64,000 nt of DNA. Origin: Streptomyces sp. yr375 (GTDB taxonomy: Bacteria; Actinomycetota; Actinomycetes; Streptomycetales; Streptomycetaceae). The translations under genes were made by a program, and so were the position numbers. Position 1 is the first letter of the stretch. Each line of letters begins with the position of its first letter. The stretch spans positions 62,001-126,000 of the forward strand of contig NZ_FOFF01000007.1 of NCBI RefSeq assembly GCF_900110755.1. The letters run 5' to 3'. Under the pieces are notes generated by a model. The model did no database searches. It was not told where the DNA came from and saw only the letters and a program-made list of their open reading frames with translations. Positions 33,859 through 42,665 of this stretch are shown here, one piece after another.

Positions 33859-34606
33859 CCTGCCCGGGCCGGGCGGGCTGTGTGCCATCCACCAGCCGAA
33901 CTTTCTGCCCCGGCTGACCACGCTGGCCAAGCTGTTCGCGGCGGACTGCTGGATCGTCCTGGACGACGTGCAGTTCACCCGCCGCGACTACCAGCACCGA
34001 GCCCGCCTCGCCGGCCTCGACGAACCCACCCGTCAGCAGTGGCTCACCATCCCCACCCACCTGCCTGGCGGACGGCCCACCCTCATCCGGGACGCCGTGA
34101 TCGACAGCCCCGCCCTGGCCCGCCGCAGGACCGCAGGGATGCTGCGGCAGCACTATCGGGCCAGCCCTCACTGGCCCGCCCTCGCCCAGGCCCTGGACCT
34201 CGTGCTGGACGCCTTCGACACGGGTGAGACCGCGACGGTCGCCGAGACCTCCACCCGCGTCCTGCTGGACCTGCTCGGCTGGCAGGGCCAGGTCCTCACC
34301 AGCAGTCGTCTGCCGGCCCGGCCGGGCCGATCCGTCCGGCTCGCCGACCTTGCCGCGGCGACCGGCGCCCGCGTCTATCTGTGCGGGACCGGCGGCATGA
34401 CCTATCTCGACCAGAACCCGTTCGCGGCTCAGAACATCGCTGTGGTCCCGTTCCGGCCGCCGACCACCGGCATCTGGTCCTCGGGTCGGCGGCTGAGCGC
34501 CCTGTGGGCATTGGCGGCACTCGGCCCACAGTCCATGGCCGCCCGCCTCCGGGCTCTCACCGCCCGCGACGTCGGCTGCGGACCGCTGCCTGACCCGACC
34601 GGGTAG
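33800..34606 (+). CDS. WbqC-family protein
   Basis: The start ATG 33800 lies inside the YdcF gene, supported by GGAGG six bases before it (33789-33793) and by the lack of another in-frame start. The ~268-residue product matches the WbqC family (PF08889): CAIHQPNFLPRLTTLAKLFA, then DCWIVLDDVQFTRRDYQHRA, and later GTGGMTYLDQNPFAAQNIAV and the terminal PLPDPTG region. WbqC proteins sit in O-antigen and modified-sugar clusters; the biochemical role is unsettled. Here it is the third gene of the XRE-TPR/YdcF/WbqC operon. Confidence 0.8.
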   Translation: MPPTNPSSATASPAASSTPDLPGPGGLCAIHQPNFLPRLTTLAKLFAADCWIVLDDVQFTRRDYQHRARLAGLDEPTRQQWLTIPTHLPGGRPTLIRDAVIDSPALARRRTAGMLRQHYRASPHWPALAQALDLVLDAFDTGETATVAETSTRVLLDLLGWQGQVLTSSRLPARPGRSVRLADLAAATGARVYLCGTGGMTYLDQNPFAAQNIAVVPFRPPTTGIWSSGRRLSALWALAALGPQSMAARLRALTARDVGCGPLPDPTG

Positions 34607-34723
34607 GGGCCGGGGCGTTCTCCCGGCAACCGGTCCATCGCCGCCCGGATCGCCGCTTCGTTCCGGGCGGCGGGCGGAATCTTCGCCGAGCTGTACAAAC
34701 TCTCCCAGGACCGGTGATCGCCC

Positions 34724-34903
34724 CTACCCGAGCTGCCCGAGAAACGCACGCCAACTCTCGGGCGAGACGGTGAGGTGGGGGCCGTGGGGGTGCTTGCTGT
34801 CGCGGACGGCTCGGCCGCCGGTGCTGGTGTCGGCGACCTCGACGCAGTTGCTCTGCGTCCCGGAATAGGACGACTTCCAGAAGGGGCTTACGACCTCGGT
34901 CAC
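34724..34903 (-). CDS. DUF397 protein
   Basis: This 59-residue protein starts at GTG 34903 with AAGGAAG upstream, overlapping the stop of the XRE gene (GTGA). It shows the full DUF397 pattern: FWKSSYSGTQSNCVEVADTS, then GGRAVRDSKHPHGPHLTVSP and ESWRAFLGQLG. DUF397 proteins are small partners of WhiJ-like XRE regulators in Streptomyces, where sets of these genes affect development and antibiotic production. A decayed copy of its 3' end lies at 29505-29600. Confidence 0.85.
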   Translation of the reverse strand: MTEVVSPFWKSSYSGTQSNCVEVADTSTGGRAVRDSKHPHGPHLTVSPESWRAFLGQLG

Positions 34904-35769
34904 GATGTGTCTTCCTTGGTGGTCCGCAGTATGCGCCGGATGAGCCTGGCGCTCGCGTCCGGCGCCAATGCCGCCGATCGTAGTAGGTCGAATGCATTGG
35001 CGTAAGCGGTTAGATCCTCGGGCCCTTCCAGGATCGACGTGCCGCGCAGGTTCTCCAGGGCCACGGCTTCGACCGTTGGTTCCGCGTCGAAGCTGAAGGT
35101 GGAGAAGGCGGAGGTCAGGGCTGCCAGCGCGCCCGCGCTGAACGGGAGAACCTGCACGGTGACGTTCTTCCGCTTGCCGACCTCGAGGATCGCGGACAAC
35201 TGGTCCCGGTGAACCTCGGTGCTCACCAGCGGATGCGTGATGACGCCTTCCCAGAGGATGGCACTGTACGTTGCCCCGCCCTCCTCGATTTTGGCCTGCC
35301 GGGCCTTTCGCACCTTCAGCAGGTCAGCGACCAGTTCCGGGGAAACGTAGTTGGGGTCGGCCGCAATGTTCGTCTCTGTGTAAGCCGGAATTTGCAGGAG
35401 TCCCGGTACCAGAACCGGCTGCCATTCCCGGATGTACGAGGCGTCGTCCTCCAGCGCGATGTGGTCGAGGTAGTCCGGCCGTAGGTGTGCGGCGTGTTCG
35501 AGCCACCAGCCGCGCCTGTTCGACTGCTTGGCCAGCGACTCAAGCTTCTCCCGGACTTCGGGCTCGTCGACGCCGTAGGCCTTCAGCATGGCCCGGATCT
35601 CGATCGGGCGGGCGATGACGTGTCCGGTCTCGATGCGGCTGACGCGGGTCTGATGTGCCGCGATCACCTCGGCGGCCTGTGGCTGGTCGAGCTTGGCCGC
35701 TTGCCGGTACCTCCTGAGCGCGGACCCAAGTCGCCTGCTGCGTACGGTCGGACGTCCACCTGCGGGCAT
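34900..35769 (-). CDS. XRE-family regulator with DUF5753 (WhiJ-like)
   Basis: From ATG 35769, preceded by AGAGGGG, the ~289-residue protein has an N-terminal HTH (LGSALRRYRQAAKLDQPQAA, then EVIAAHQTRVSRIETGHVIA) and a DUF5753 domain with EWQPVLVPGLLQIPAYTETN, AILWEGVITHPLVS, QVLPFSAGALAALTSAFSTF and YANAFDLLRSAAL. This is the WhiJ-type layout. It is coupled to the DUF397 gene downstream and is divergent from an RsbW-like ATPase gene, completing the usual three-gene set. Confidence 0.9.
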   Translation of the reverse strand: MPAGGRPTVRSRRLGSALRRYRQAAKLDQPQAAEVIAAHQTRVSRIETGHVIARPIEIRAMLKAYGVDEPEVREKLESLAKQSNRRGWWLEHAAHLRPDYLDHIALEDDASYIREWQPVLVPGLLQIPAYTETNIAADPNYVSPELVADLLKVRKARQAKIEEGGATYSAILWEGVITHPLVSTEVHRDQLSAILEVGKRKNVTVQVLPFSAGALAALTSAFSTFSFDAEPTVEAVALENLRGTSILEGPEDLTAYANAFDLLRSAALAPDASARLIRRILRTTKEDTS

Positions 35770-35939
35770 CGAAAACCCCTCTCTTTCGCAACTCCACTGT
35801 AGAGCAAGACCGTTATCGCACATCAGTCCTATCGCATGCATGCGACTCTGGGGATTGCGACTGTTCCTCTTGTGCCTCTAGCCTCAAAGCAGCGCACCTC
35901 GCGCATCTTTGACGTCACGTCAGGAGGTACGGCACCCCC

Positions 35940-36371
35940 ATGCCCGAAACCGCCAACACCTTCCGCATCCCCAAGCACAGACGGCACGTGCCGGTCGCCC
36001 GGAGTCAGGTTCGTAAGGCCCTCGCGGACTGGGGGATCGCCGATGAACTCGCCGACGACGTCACGCTCGCGGCGAACGAGCTCGTGACCAACGCGGTGAC
36101 CCACTGCCAGGTGTCCTACGCGCAGGTCAAGGTCAAACTGACGCTTCAGGGGCCGTACCTGTTCCTGGAGGTCTACGACCCGGACCGGGACCGGCTCCCC
36201 GCGCCCCGCGACTGCGCGCCGGACGGCGAGGGCGAGGGCGAGGGCGGGCGCGGGCTCGTGCTCGTCGGGCGGTTGGCCGGCGCCTGGGGGCACGCGCAGC
36301 AGAAGCACACGAAGTGTGTGTGGGCCAGGTTCACGCTTCCGGAGAGGACCCATGTTCCGGCGGCTTTATGA
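35940..36371 (+). CDS. RsbW-like ATP-binding protein (HATPase_c)
   Basis: This 143-residue GHKL ATPase has HVPVARSQVRKALADWGIAD, the N-box TLAANELVTNAVTHC, FLEVYDPDRDRLPAPR, and a G-box GEGEGGRGLVLVGRL preceded by an acidic GEGEGEG run. It is divergent from the WhiJ-like XRE gene, the canonical neighbourhood. The downstream small gene starts within its last codons. Anti-sigma or regulator-kinase activity is expected from the family but the partner is unknown. Confidence 0.88.
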   Translation: MPETANTFRIPKHRRHVPVARSQVRKALADWGIADELADDVTLAANELVTNAVTHCQVSYAQVKVKLTLQGPYLFLEVYDPDRDRLPAPRDCAPDGEGEGEGGRGLVLVGRLAGAWGHAQQKHTKCVWARFTLPERTHVPAAL

Positions 36372-36681
36372 GGTGATCGCCGGGCTGCGGCGCAAAGACG
36401 TCCCCGCGCCGGACGACTGGGACGTAGCCCGCGAGGTGCGACAGCCGGACCCGTACGTATGGCCGCAGCGGCGACTGCCGGACCCGTACGTATGGCCGCA
36501 GCGGCGACTGCCGAGCCCCCGTGAGGCCCGCTGGCGCCGCTGGGCCAGACGCAACCGCGCGGCCGGTCACTCCCTGCCGTTCCCTAGGGAAGAGGCGTGC
36601 TGGCGGGTCCCCGGCCGCCCCGGGGAACCTTCCTGGGGAGCCGAGGACGACGTGGTACGGCCGTACGTGCTCAGGCCCTGA
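36352..36681 (+). CDS. Small Arg/Pro-rich hypothetical protein with an internal 11-residue repeat
   Basis: The ATG at 36352 has GGAGAGG upstream and overlaps the ATPase gene by 20 bp. The 109-residue product is rich in Arg, Trp and Pro. The 11-residue unit PDPYVWPQRRL occurs twice in a row, encoded by a perfect 33-bp tandem duplication. A related PYVLRP closes the protein. No domain recognised; the overlap suggests cotranslation with the ATPase. Confidence 0.55.
   Translation: MFRRLYEVIAGLRRKDVPAPDDWDVAREVRQPDPYVWPQRRLPDPYVWPQRRLPSPREARWRRWARRNRAAGHSLPFPREEACWRVPGRPGEPSWGAEDDVVRPYVLRP
36445..36510. repeat. Perfect 33-bp tandem duplication inside a coding sequence
   Basis: Bases 36445-36477 and 36478-36510 are identical. 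The unit length is a multiple of three, so the frame is kept and 11 residues are duplicated. The identity points to a recent event. Confidence 0.9.
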
Positions 36682-36712
36682 TCGAACCAGGGTCCGGCCG
36701 GCCGGCTCCACG

Positions 36713-38524
36713 TCAGAACACCGGCGTTCCCGACTGGGTCAGCTTCCAGTTGGTGGCGGCGAAGTCGGCCGGGTCCAGGGCGCCCTTGGCCGTGACGTAG
36801 TCGATCATCAACTGGCGGATCTCGTTGGTGGAGCTGTAGGCGATGGGCGCGGCGGCGATGTGCGGGTAGCCGCTGCCGCCGTTGGCGCGGTAGTTGTTGA
36901 CGGCGACGACGAAGACCTGGTCGTCGGCGACGGCCGCGCCCTTGTAGGTGAGGTTCTTGATGCGGGAGCCCTCGGCCGCCGCGATGTCGATCTCGTAGTC
37001 GACGCCCGCCGCCGTGTCGTACATGTAGTCCCAGAAGCTGTTGGCGTTGGTGAGGGTCGTCGTGTCGACCTTCGTGCCCGCCGGGACCTGGTGGTAGTAC
37101 TTCGCCGCGTACTCGAGGTAGTCCTTGAGCTGCGCGCCGGTGAGCTTCTTGCCGTACAGGGTGTTGTCGTAGATGTAGAGGCCCGCGATGTCGCGGATGG
37201 TGACCGAGCCGGCCGGGATGTCGGCGGTGCGGCTGAAGGGCGCGGCGACGGAGATGAGGGGGAGGGCGGCGTCGGCGGTGGAGAGACCGGCGGCGACCGT
37301 CTTCGACTGGACCTCGTGGATGAAGTCCATGATGGGGACGTCCTTCCAGCAGGACTCCGCCGCCGAGAGGTCCGCCGTGCAGGTGCCGACGGCCGTGTTG
37401 ACGTACTTCACGACGAGCGCGTGATCGGCCGCCAGCAGCTTCTTGATCTCCGGGTCCTCGTCCACCGTGTTGGGGTTGAGGGTCTGGGCCGTCTTGCTGA
37501 CGACCTTCCAACGGCCGTGCTCCAACTCGACCTCGAAGTCGAAGACGCTGAGCCGGTAGCCCCAGCAGTACGGCTCCGACAGCAGCACGTCCTCGCCGGT
37601 CTCCGTGTTCTTCACCGTGTACGACGGCACCTCGACGTGCGTGTGGCCGACGAGGATCGCGTCGATGCCGGGGACCTGCTCGGCGACGAGGTTGGAGGCG
37701 TTCTCGACGTAGGGGAGCTCGTCGCCGTAGGACGAGGAGCCGTCGAGACCCGAGTGGTCGGTGAGGAACACGACGTCACAGCCCAGCGCCCGCAGCCTCG
37801 GCACGTACTTCTTCGCCTGCTCGACGAGGCCCGGGAACACCATCTTGCCGCTGACGTTGTCCTTGTCCCACAGCGCGATGCCCGGGTTGGTGAGGCCGAG
37901 GATGCCGACCTTGATGTCGGGCGCGCCCGGGACGCAGATCCGCTTCACGGTGTACGGCGCGAAGGCGGGCCGCAGCGTCTTCGCGTCGAGGGCGTTGGCC
38001 CCGAGCAGCGGGAAGTGACACTGGCTCTCGAACTTCCGCAGCACCTCGATGCCGTAGTTGAACTCGTGGTTGCCGAGGGCGGCGGCGTCGTAGCGCATGT
38101 GGTTCATGGCGGTCGCCATGGGGTGCTTGACGCCGCTCGTGATCGGCTCGACGCGCGCGAAGTAGTAGGCGAGGGAGGTGCCCTGGATGATGTCCCCGGC
38201 GTCGACGAGCAGCACCCGCTCCTCGCCCTTGGCCTTCCGCTGCTCCTTGATCAGCGTGGCGACCCGCGCGACGCCGACCGAGTTCCCCTTGCTGTCCTTG
38301 TAGGCGGCGTCGGTGTAGTAGTCCCAGTCGAAGACGTGACTGTGCAGGTCGGTGGTGCCGAGGATGGAGAACGACCAGGTGCGCGGCTTCTTCACCGGCT
38401 TGGGACTCGTGCGCCCGGCGGCCTGGGCGCTCCCGGCCCCCGCACTCCCCGCAACGGCGACAGCCGCCCCGGTGACGGCCGACTTCTGCACGAACTCACG
38501 GCGATTCAGCGGATTGACGGGCAT
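36713..38524 (-). CDS. Tat-exported bifunctional metallophosphatase/5'-nucleotidase
   Basis: The ATG at 38524 has AGGAG 8 bases upstream. The ~603-residue product opens with a twin-arginine signal, NPLNRREFVQKSAVTGAAVA. The calcineurin-like domain carries the dinuclear metal ligands in TTDLHSHVF, VDAGDIIQGT, LGNHEFNYG, FLTDHSG and GHTHVE. The C-terminal 5'-nucleotidase domain includes NSFWDYMYDTAAGVDYEID and a NYRANGGSGYPHI substrate loop. It would hydrolyse extracellular nucleotides (UshA-like) to recover phosphate and nucleosides. It is monocistronic; no PHO box was confirmed. Confidence 0.92.
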   Translation of the reverse strand: MPVNPLNRREFVQKSAVTGAAVAVAGSAGAGSAQAAGRTSPKPVKKPRTWSFSILGTTDLHSHVFDWDYYTDAAYKDSKGNSVGVARVATLIKEQRKAKGEERVLLVDAGDIIQGTSLAYYFARVEPITSGVKHPMATAMNHMRYDAAALGNHEFNYGIEVLRKFESQCHFPLLGANALDAKTLRPAFAPYTVKRICVPGAPDIKVGILGLTNPGIALWDKDNVSGKMVFPGLVEQAKKYVPRLRALGCDVVFLTDHSGLDGSSSYGDELPYVENASNLVAEQVPGIDAILVGHTHVEVPSYTVKNTETGEDVLLSEPYCWGYRLSVFDFEVELEHGRWKVVSKTAQTLNPNTVDEDPEIKKLLAADHALVVKYVNTAVGTCTADLSAAESCWKDVPIMDFIHEVQSKTVAAGLSTADAALPLISVAAPFSRTADIPAGSVTIRDIAGLYIYDNTLYGKKLTGAQLKDYLEYAAKYYHQVPAGTKVDTTTLTNANSFWDYMYDTAAGVDYEIDIAAAEGSRIKNLTYKGAAVADDQVFVVAVNNYRANGGSGYPHIAAAPIAYSSTNEIRQLMIDYVTAKGALDPADFAATNWKLTQSGTPVF

Positions 38525-38727
38525 GGCGGGGCTCCTGGGGGAGGGCTGTGGAGGAGGGCTGGGGTGCGGGTGGCTACACGCGTAGATAGTGGTCGCGGGC
38601 GGCCCCTTCGAAAACCAGCGGCATGCCATGGGCAGGTCAACAAACGGAAATGACCGAAGAACTGTCGGAAAGTATGTGGATGGCTACTCTGGGTCGCAAC
38701 TGGCCTGCCTCAAGGGAGGGGCGCATC

Positions 38728-39336
38728 ATGACGTTGATGACACGGCGACCGATCGCGATAAGCGGCACTCAACCCGACGGCTTCGAGGCGTTGTTGGACC
38801 TCGCCGACGGGCTGAACGTGCCGGACGGCCACAAGGCCGAAATCGTCAACGGGAACGTCGTCGTGTCGCCGTGGCCGAAGGGCTACTGCCACCGCGTCAT
38901 GCGGCTGGTGTGCCGGCAGTTGGAGCCGTACCTTCCGGAAGGGCACGTGATCGACCGGTCTCCGACGCTCTACGTCTTTCCCGGGAGCGGCTGCGCATAC
39001 GGTCCGGATATTCACGCGGCACACGAGCGGGCGTTCGACACGGAGGGCAACCGCCTGGACGGCGAAGCCCTCTCCTTCGTCGCCGAGCTGACCTCCCCCT
39101 CCACCCGGCTGGACGACCTCACCGACAAGGTCGAGACCTACGGGCAGGCGGGTGTCCCCGTCTACCTGATCCTCGACATGCAGGAAGAGCAGGCCATCGT
39201 CTACGGATCGCCGTCGGTGAAGGGGTACGAGATTCGCTTCAGCAAGCCCTTCGGCGAGAAGATCGACATCCCGCTGCCCTTCGGCTGCACCCTCGACACC
39301 GCCGGCTTCCAGGCCCCCGCGTCGCCCGAGAAGTGA
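38728..39336 (+). CDS. Uma2-family (DUF820) putative restriction endonuclease
   Basis: This 202-residue protein from ATG 38728 has AGGGAGGGG upstream. The PD-(D/E)XK-like core shows KAEIVNGNVVVSPWPKGYCH (Glu and strand), YGPDIHAAHERAF (catalytic Asp in PDI), and FVAELTSPSTRLDDLTDKVE (E-x-x-S-P-S-T with the downstream Lys/Asp), then YGQAGVPVYLILDMQ. These are the Uma2 family hallmarks. Such genes are abundant in streptomycetes, and their biological role is unclear. It converges with purA at a shared terminator. Confidence 0.85.
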   Translation: MTLMTRRPIAISGTQPDGFEALLDLADGLNVPDGHKAEIVNGNVVVSPWPKGYCHRVMRLVCRQLEPYLPEGHVIDRSPTLYVFPGSGCAYGPDIHAAHERAFDTEGNRLDGEALSFVAELTSPSTRLDDLTDKVETYGQAGVPVYLILDMQEEQAIVYGSPSVKGYEIRFSKPFGEKIDIPLPFGCTLDTAGFQAPASPEK

Positions 39337-39346
39337 CCCACACGCG

Positions 39347-39380
39347 GTGTGCCCCCGTCCGATACCGGACGGGGGCACAC
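39347..39380. terminator. Bidirectional terminator between the Uma2 gene and purA
   Basis: A perfect 15-bp stem GTGTGCCCCCGTCCG (39347-39361) with CGGACGGGGGCACAC (39366-39380) and a 4-base loop lies between two convergent stop codons. Confidence 0.85.
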
Positions 39381-39425
39381 GCATGAGCGGGCTGCCGAAC
39401 TGTCGCCCTGCGGCGACAAGTTGGG

Positions 39426-40709
39426 CTACAGGAACGAGTTGATCTCGATCGTCTCGTCTCGGCCCGGGCCCACGCCGATCGCGGAGATCGGCGCGCCGGA
39501 CATGTCCTCCAGGGCCTTGACGTAGGCCTGGGCGTTCTTCGGGAGGTCGGAGAACGTCTTCGCCTTGGTGATGTCCTCGGACCAGCCGGGCAGGGTCTCG
39601 TAGATCGGCTTCGCGTGGTGGAAGTCGGACTGCGAGTACGGGAGTTCGTCGACGCGCTTGCCGTCGATCTCGTAGGCCACGCAGACCGGGATCTGCTCCC
39701 AGCCCGTCAGGACGTCGAGCTTCGTCAGGAAGAAGTCCGTCAGGCCGTTGACGCGGGTCGCGTACCGGGCGATGACCGCGTCGAACCAGCCGCAGCGGCG
39801 GTCCCGGCCGGTCGTGACGCCCCGCTCGCCGCCGATGCGGCGCAGCGCGTCGCCGTCCGCGTCGAACAGCTCCGTCGGGAACGGGCCCGAGCCGACGCGG
39901 GTCGTGTACGCCTTCAGGATGCCGATGACCCGGCTGATCTTCGTCGGGCCCACGCCCGCGCCCGTGCACGCGCCGCCGGCCGTCGGGTTCGACGACGTGA
40001 CGAACGGGTACGTGCCGTGGTCGATGTCGAGGAGTGTGCCCTGACCGCCCTCGAAGAGGACCACCTTGTCCTGCTCCAGCGCCTGGTTCAGCAGCAGCAC
40101 CGTGTCGGTGACGTAGGGGGCGAGCTTGTCGGCGTAGCCGAGCAGCTCCTCCACCACCTGGTCGACGGCGATCGCGCGGCGGTTGTACAACTTGGTCAGC
40201 AGTTGGTTCTTGGCGTCGAGCGCCGCCTCCACCTTCTGCGTGAGGATCGACTCGTCGTACAGGTCCTGGACGCGGATGCCGACCCGGTTGATCTTGTCGG
40301 CGTAGGTCGGGCCGATGCCGCGCCCGGTGGTGCCGATCTTGCGCTTTCCGAGGAAGCGTTCCGTCACCTTGTCGACAGTCACGTTGTAGGGCGTGATGAT
40401 GTGCGCGTTGCCGCTGATCAGCAGCTTTGACGTGTCGACGCCGCGCTCGTTCAGACCGCTCAGCTCGGAGAGCAGGACCGACGGGTCGACGACGACACCG
40501 TTACCGATGACCGGCGTACAGCCGGGTGACAGGATTCCGGAAGGGAGCAGGTGGAGTGCGTACTTCTGATCGCCGACGACGACCGTGTGGCCGGCGTTGT
40601 TGCCGCCCTGGTAGCGCACTACATAATCCACCGAGCCACCGAGAAGGTCGGTGGCCTTTCCCTTGCCTTCGTCACCCCACTGAGCACCGAGCAGCACAAG
40701 TGCGGGCAC
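39426..40709 (-). CDS. purA: Adenylosuccinate synthetase
   Basis: This 427-residue enzyme converts IMP and aspartate to adenylosuccinate using GTP, the first committed step to AMP. It shows the complete set of motifs: [14 protein letters not shown] at the N-terminus with catalytic Asp, [11 protein letters not shown] with catalytic His, [55 protein letters not shown] and the C-terminal [11 protein letters not shown]. Length is standard. It is transcribed alone; a hairpin lies upstream in its leader. Confidence 0.97.
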   Translation of the reverse strand: MPALVLLGAQWGDEGKGKATDLLGGSVDYVVRYQGGNNAGHTVVVGDQKYALHLLPSGILSPGCTPVIGNGVVVDPSVLLSELSGLNERGVDTSKLLISGNAHIITPYNVTVDKVTERFLGKRKIGTTGRGIGPTYADKINRVGIRVQDLYDESILTQKVEAALDAKNQLLTKLYNRRAIAVDQVVEELLGYADKLAPYVTDTVLLLNQALEQDKVVLFEGGQGTLLDIDHGTYPFVTSSNPTAGGACTGAGVGPTKISRVIGILKAYTTRVGSGPFPTELFDADGDALRRIGGERGVTTGRDRRCGWFDAVIARYATRVNGLTDFFLTKLDVLTGWEQIPVCVAYEIDGKRVDELPYSQSDFHHAKPIYETLPGWSEDITKAKTFSDLPKNAQAYVKALEDMSGAPISAIGVGPGRDETIEINSFL

Positions 40710-40837
40710 GCGCGTACACCCCTTCCGGGTGGGGCATGTCCAAGGTCAGGGGCGTACGCGGCAGTTCATGCCACCGCGTGCACCGCGACCGTCGCCGGTC
40801 GCCAGTTGTCGGACCCGGATGCCCCGGAATAGACGAA

Positions 40838-40863
40838 GCCCCTGGCGCAATAGCGCAAGGGGC
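40838..40863. terminator. Hairpin in the divergent purA/lipid-kinase region
   Basis: GCCCCTGGCGC (40838-40848) and GCGCAAGGGGC (40853-40863) form an 11-bp stem with one mismatch and a 4-base loop. On the purA strand it lies about 130 bp before the start codon, so it may be an attenuator or the end of an unrelated transcript. On the other strand it precedes the kinase gene. Confidence 0.5.
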
Positions 40864-40906
40864 TCTTGCACCAAGATGCTACCCGAGGAAGCGAGGCAGG
40901 ACCGAG

Positions 40907-41815
40907 GTGGCGACTTCTCCGACGTCCGATCAGTTGCTGGTGATCATCGATCCGGCCGCTCGGCACACGGACGGGGAGTCCGTCCGTATCGCGAAAGACG
41001 TGCTCAGCGCGGGTGCGGCGAGCACGAGGGTGGCTCTGCCGGAGGATCCGGAAGAATTCGCCCGAGTGCTGTCCCGGCGGGGCGCGCGGCGGCCGGTGAT
41101 CGTCGGCGACGACCGCGCGCTGCTCCGCGCGGTGACCCTGCTGCACCGGCAGCGGGCCCTGGCCGAATGTGTGCTGTCGGTGGTGCCTGTAGGGGCCTCC
41201 CTGGGCGTCGCGCACGCCCTGGGGGTGCCCCGGGGGGTCGTGGCGGCCACCCGGGCCGCCCTGGACGGCACCGAACGCCGTCTTGACGTGCTCATCGACG
41301 ACAGCGACGGGGTGGTGCTGGGTACGCTCCGCATCCCGCCGGTCCCGCTCGCCCCGCATGATCCGGATGATCCCGACCCTGTGGGCATGGTGGATATCAC
41401 GGAGGGTGGTGTCGGGCTCGCGCAGGGTGGGCGGCACTGGCTGCGGACGTACCAGTCGTTCGTCCGCACCCTGGTCCCGTCCCGGCCGTCGCGGCCGTCG
41501 CGGTTCGCCCACGTGCCCGCCGCGCCCGGACCGGCCCGGCTGCGCATCGAGGTCGACGGGGTGACCCTGATCGACCTCGACCAGCCGGTGGCGGCGGTCT
41601 CGGTGTTCCCGGGCCCCTCCGGCACGGCGGTCGTGGAGGTACGGCCGCTGTCCCTCGGCGCGGAGGCGGCCCCCCTCCAGGCCCGGGGCCGCACGGTGAC
41701 CGTCTCGGGCGCGGACTTCCGCTACCGGGCGGACGCGACCGTCGCGGGCCCGGTACGGCATCGGACGTGGACGGTGCGGGAGGGGGCGCTGGGGCTGATG
41801 CTGCCGGCGCGGTGA
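40907..41815 (+). CDS. Diacylglycerol-kinase-like catalytic-domain protein
   Basis: This encodes ~302 residues from GTG 40907. It resembles the diacylglycerol kinase/sphingosine kinase-like fold: LLVIIDPAARHTDGESVRIA at the start, RRPVIVGDDRALLRAVTLLH in place of the usual GGDGT loop, VVPVGASLGVAHALGVPRGV, and a C-terminal beta domain (ARLRIEVDGVTLIDLDQPVA, RYRADATVAGPVRHRTWTV). The GGDGT nucleotide loop is degenerate (GDDRA), so kinase activity is doubtful. It is divergent from purA. Substrate unknown. Confidence 0.75.
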   Translation: MATSPTSDQLLVIIDPAARHTDGESVRIAKDVLSAGAASTRVALPEDPEEFARVLSRRGARRPVIVGDDRALLRAVTLLHRQRALAECVLSVVPVGASLGVAHALGVPRGVVAATRAALDGTERRLDVLIDDSDGVVLGTLRIPPVPLAPHDPDDPDPVGMVDITEGGVGLAQGGRHWLRTYQSFVRTLVPSRPSRPSRFAHVPAAPGPARLRIEVDGVTLIDLDQPVAAVSVFPGPSGTAVVEVRPLSLGAEAAPLQARGRTVTVSGADFRYRADATVAGPVRHRTWTVREGALGLMLPAR

Positions 41816-41882
41816 GGCCGCCCGTACCTCCGGCGATGCCCCGGCGATGCCCCGCCGAGCCCCGCCGAGCCCCGCTGAGCGG

Positions 41883-42665
41883 CTACTCCGGTAGCCCCTC
41901 CGTGCCGCCGCCCCCGGTGAGGCTCTCGTCCTTCAGGTCGACTCCGCTGCGGCCCAGTTCCCGGGCGGCCCGGAGCAGGGCGGCCAGTTTCGCCGCCGCT
42001 GTCTCGTAGGGCAGGCCGAGCGGGGGGCGGATGTTGGAGAGGCAGTTGCGGTCGGCGTCCGTGGTGAGGCCCGGGCGGGGGCGGTACGTCAGGTACGCGC
42101 CCAGCGAGTCCGCCGCCGACATGCCGGGGCGTTCGCCGACGAGGACGATGACGGCGGCGGCGCCCATGGCGTGCGCGACGTCGTCGCCGAGGGCCACCCG
42201 GGCCTGTTCGGCGAGGACGACGGGCGCGGGCGGCGTGTCCTGCGGCAGCAGCGCGGTCGTCGCCCGGACCAGCGCCGCCGCGTGCTCGTGCACGGCCCGG
42301 CTGGACAGGCCGTCGGCGACGACGAACACGACGTCCCAGTCGCCGGTGGGCAGATGGGCCCGGTCGGTGGGGTGCAGGCGGCGGCCCAGGTCGGGGCGCT
42401 GGAGGTAGGTGAGGCGGTCGGGGGCGGCGCTGCGGACCCGGATCACCGGCGTACCGGTCAACTGCGCCGCGACCGCGTCCGGTTCGAACGGCGAGTGCAC
42501 GGCGTCCCGGGCGGCGGCGTGCGCGGCCTGGAGTTCGAGACGGTGCCGGGTCGGCAGCGCGGAACCCGCCCGGCCGAGACCGATGCGGGCCTGGGTGCGG
42601 CCACGCAAGGCGGCCCACAACTCGCTCTCGGCTGTGGGTACTTGAGATATCCGACTGTTCGTCAT
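41883..42665 (-). CDS. eutC: Ethanolamine ammonia-lyase small subunit
   Basis: This 260-residue subunit of the adenosylcobalamin-dependent enzyme converts ethanolamine to acetaldehyde and ammonia. Family blocks: ARIGLGRAGSALPTRHRLEL, QAAHAAARDAVHSPFEPDAV, WDVVFVVADGLSSRAVHEHA, VVLAEQARVALGDDVAHAMG, VVILVGERPGMSAADSLGAY and DRNCLSNIRPPLGLPYETAA. It begins within the last codons of eutB, so the two subunits are coupled. Confidence 0.95.
   Translation of the reverse strand: MTNSRISQVPTAESELWAALRGRTQARIGLGRAGSALPTRHRLELQAAHAAARDAVHSPFEPDAVAAQLTGTPVIRVRSAAPDRLTYLQRPDLGRRLHPTDRAHLPTGDWDVVFVVADGLSSRAVHEHAAALVRATTALLPQDTPPAPVVLAEQARVALGDDVAHAMGAAAVIVLVGERPGMSAADSLGAYLTYRPRPGLTTDADRNCLSNIRPPLGLPYETAAAKLAALLRAARELGRSGVDLKDESLTGGGGTEGLPE

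Noticed and set aside
34610..34720. Short forward frame ending FAELYKLSQDR before the DUF397 gene
   Set aside because: It may be the tail of a lost gene, but it has no start and is too short to support.
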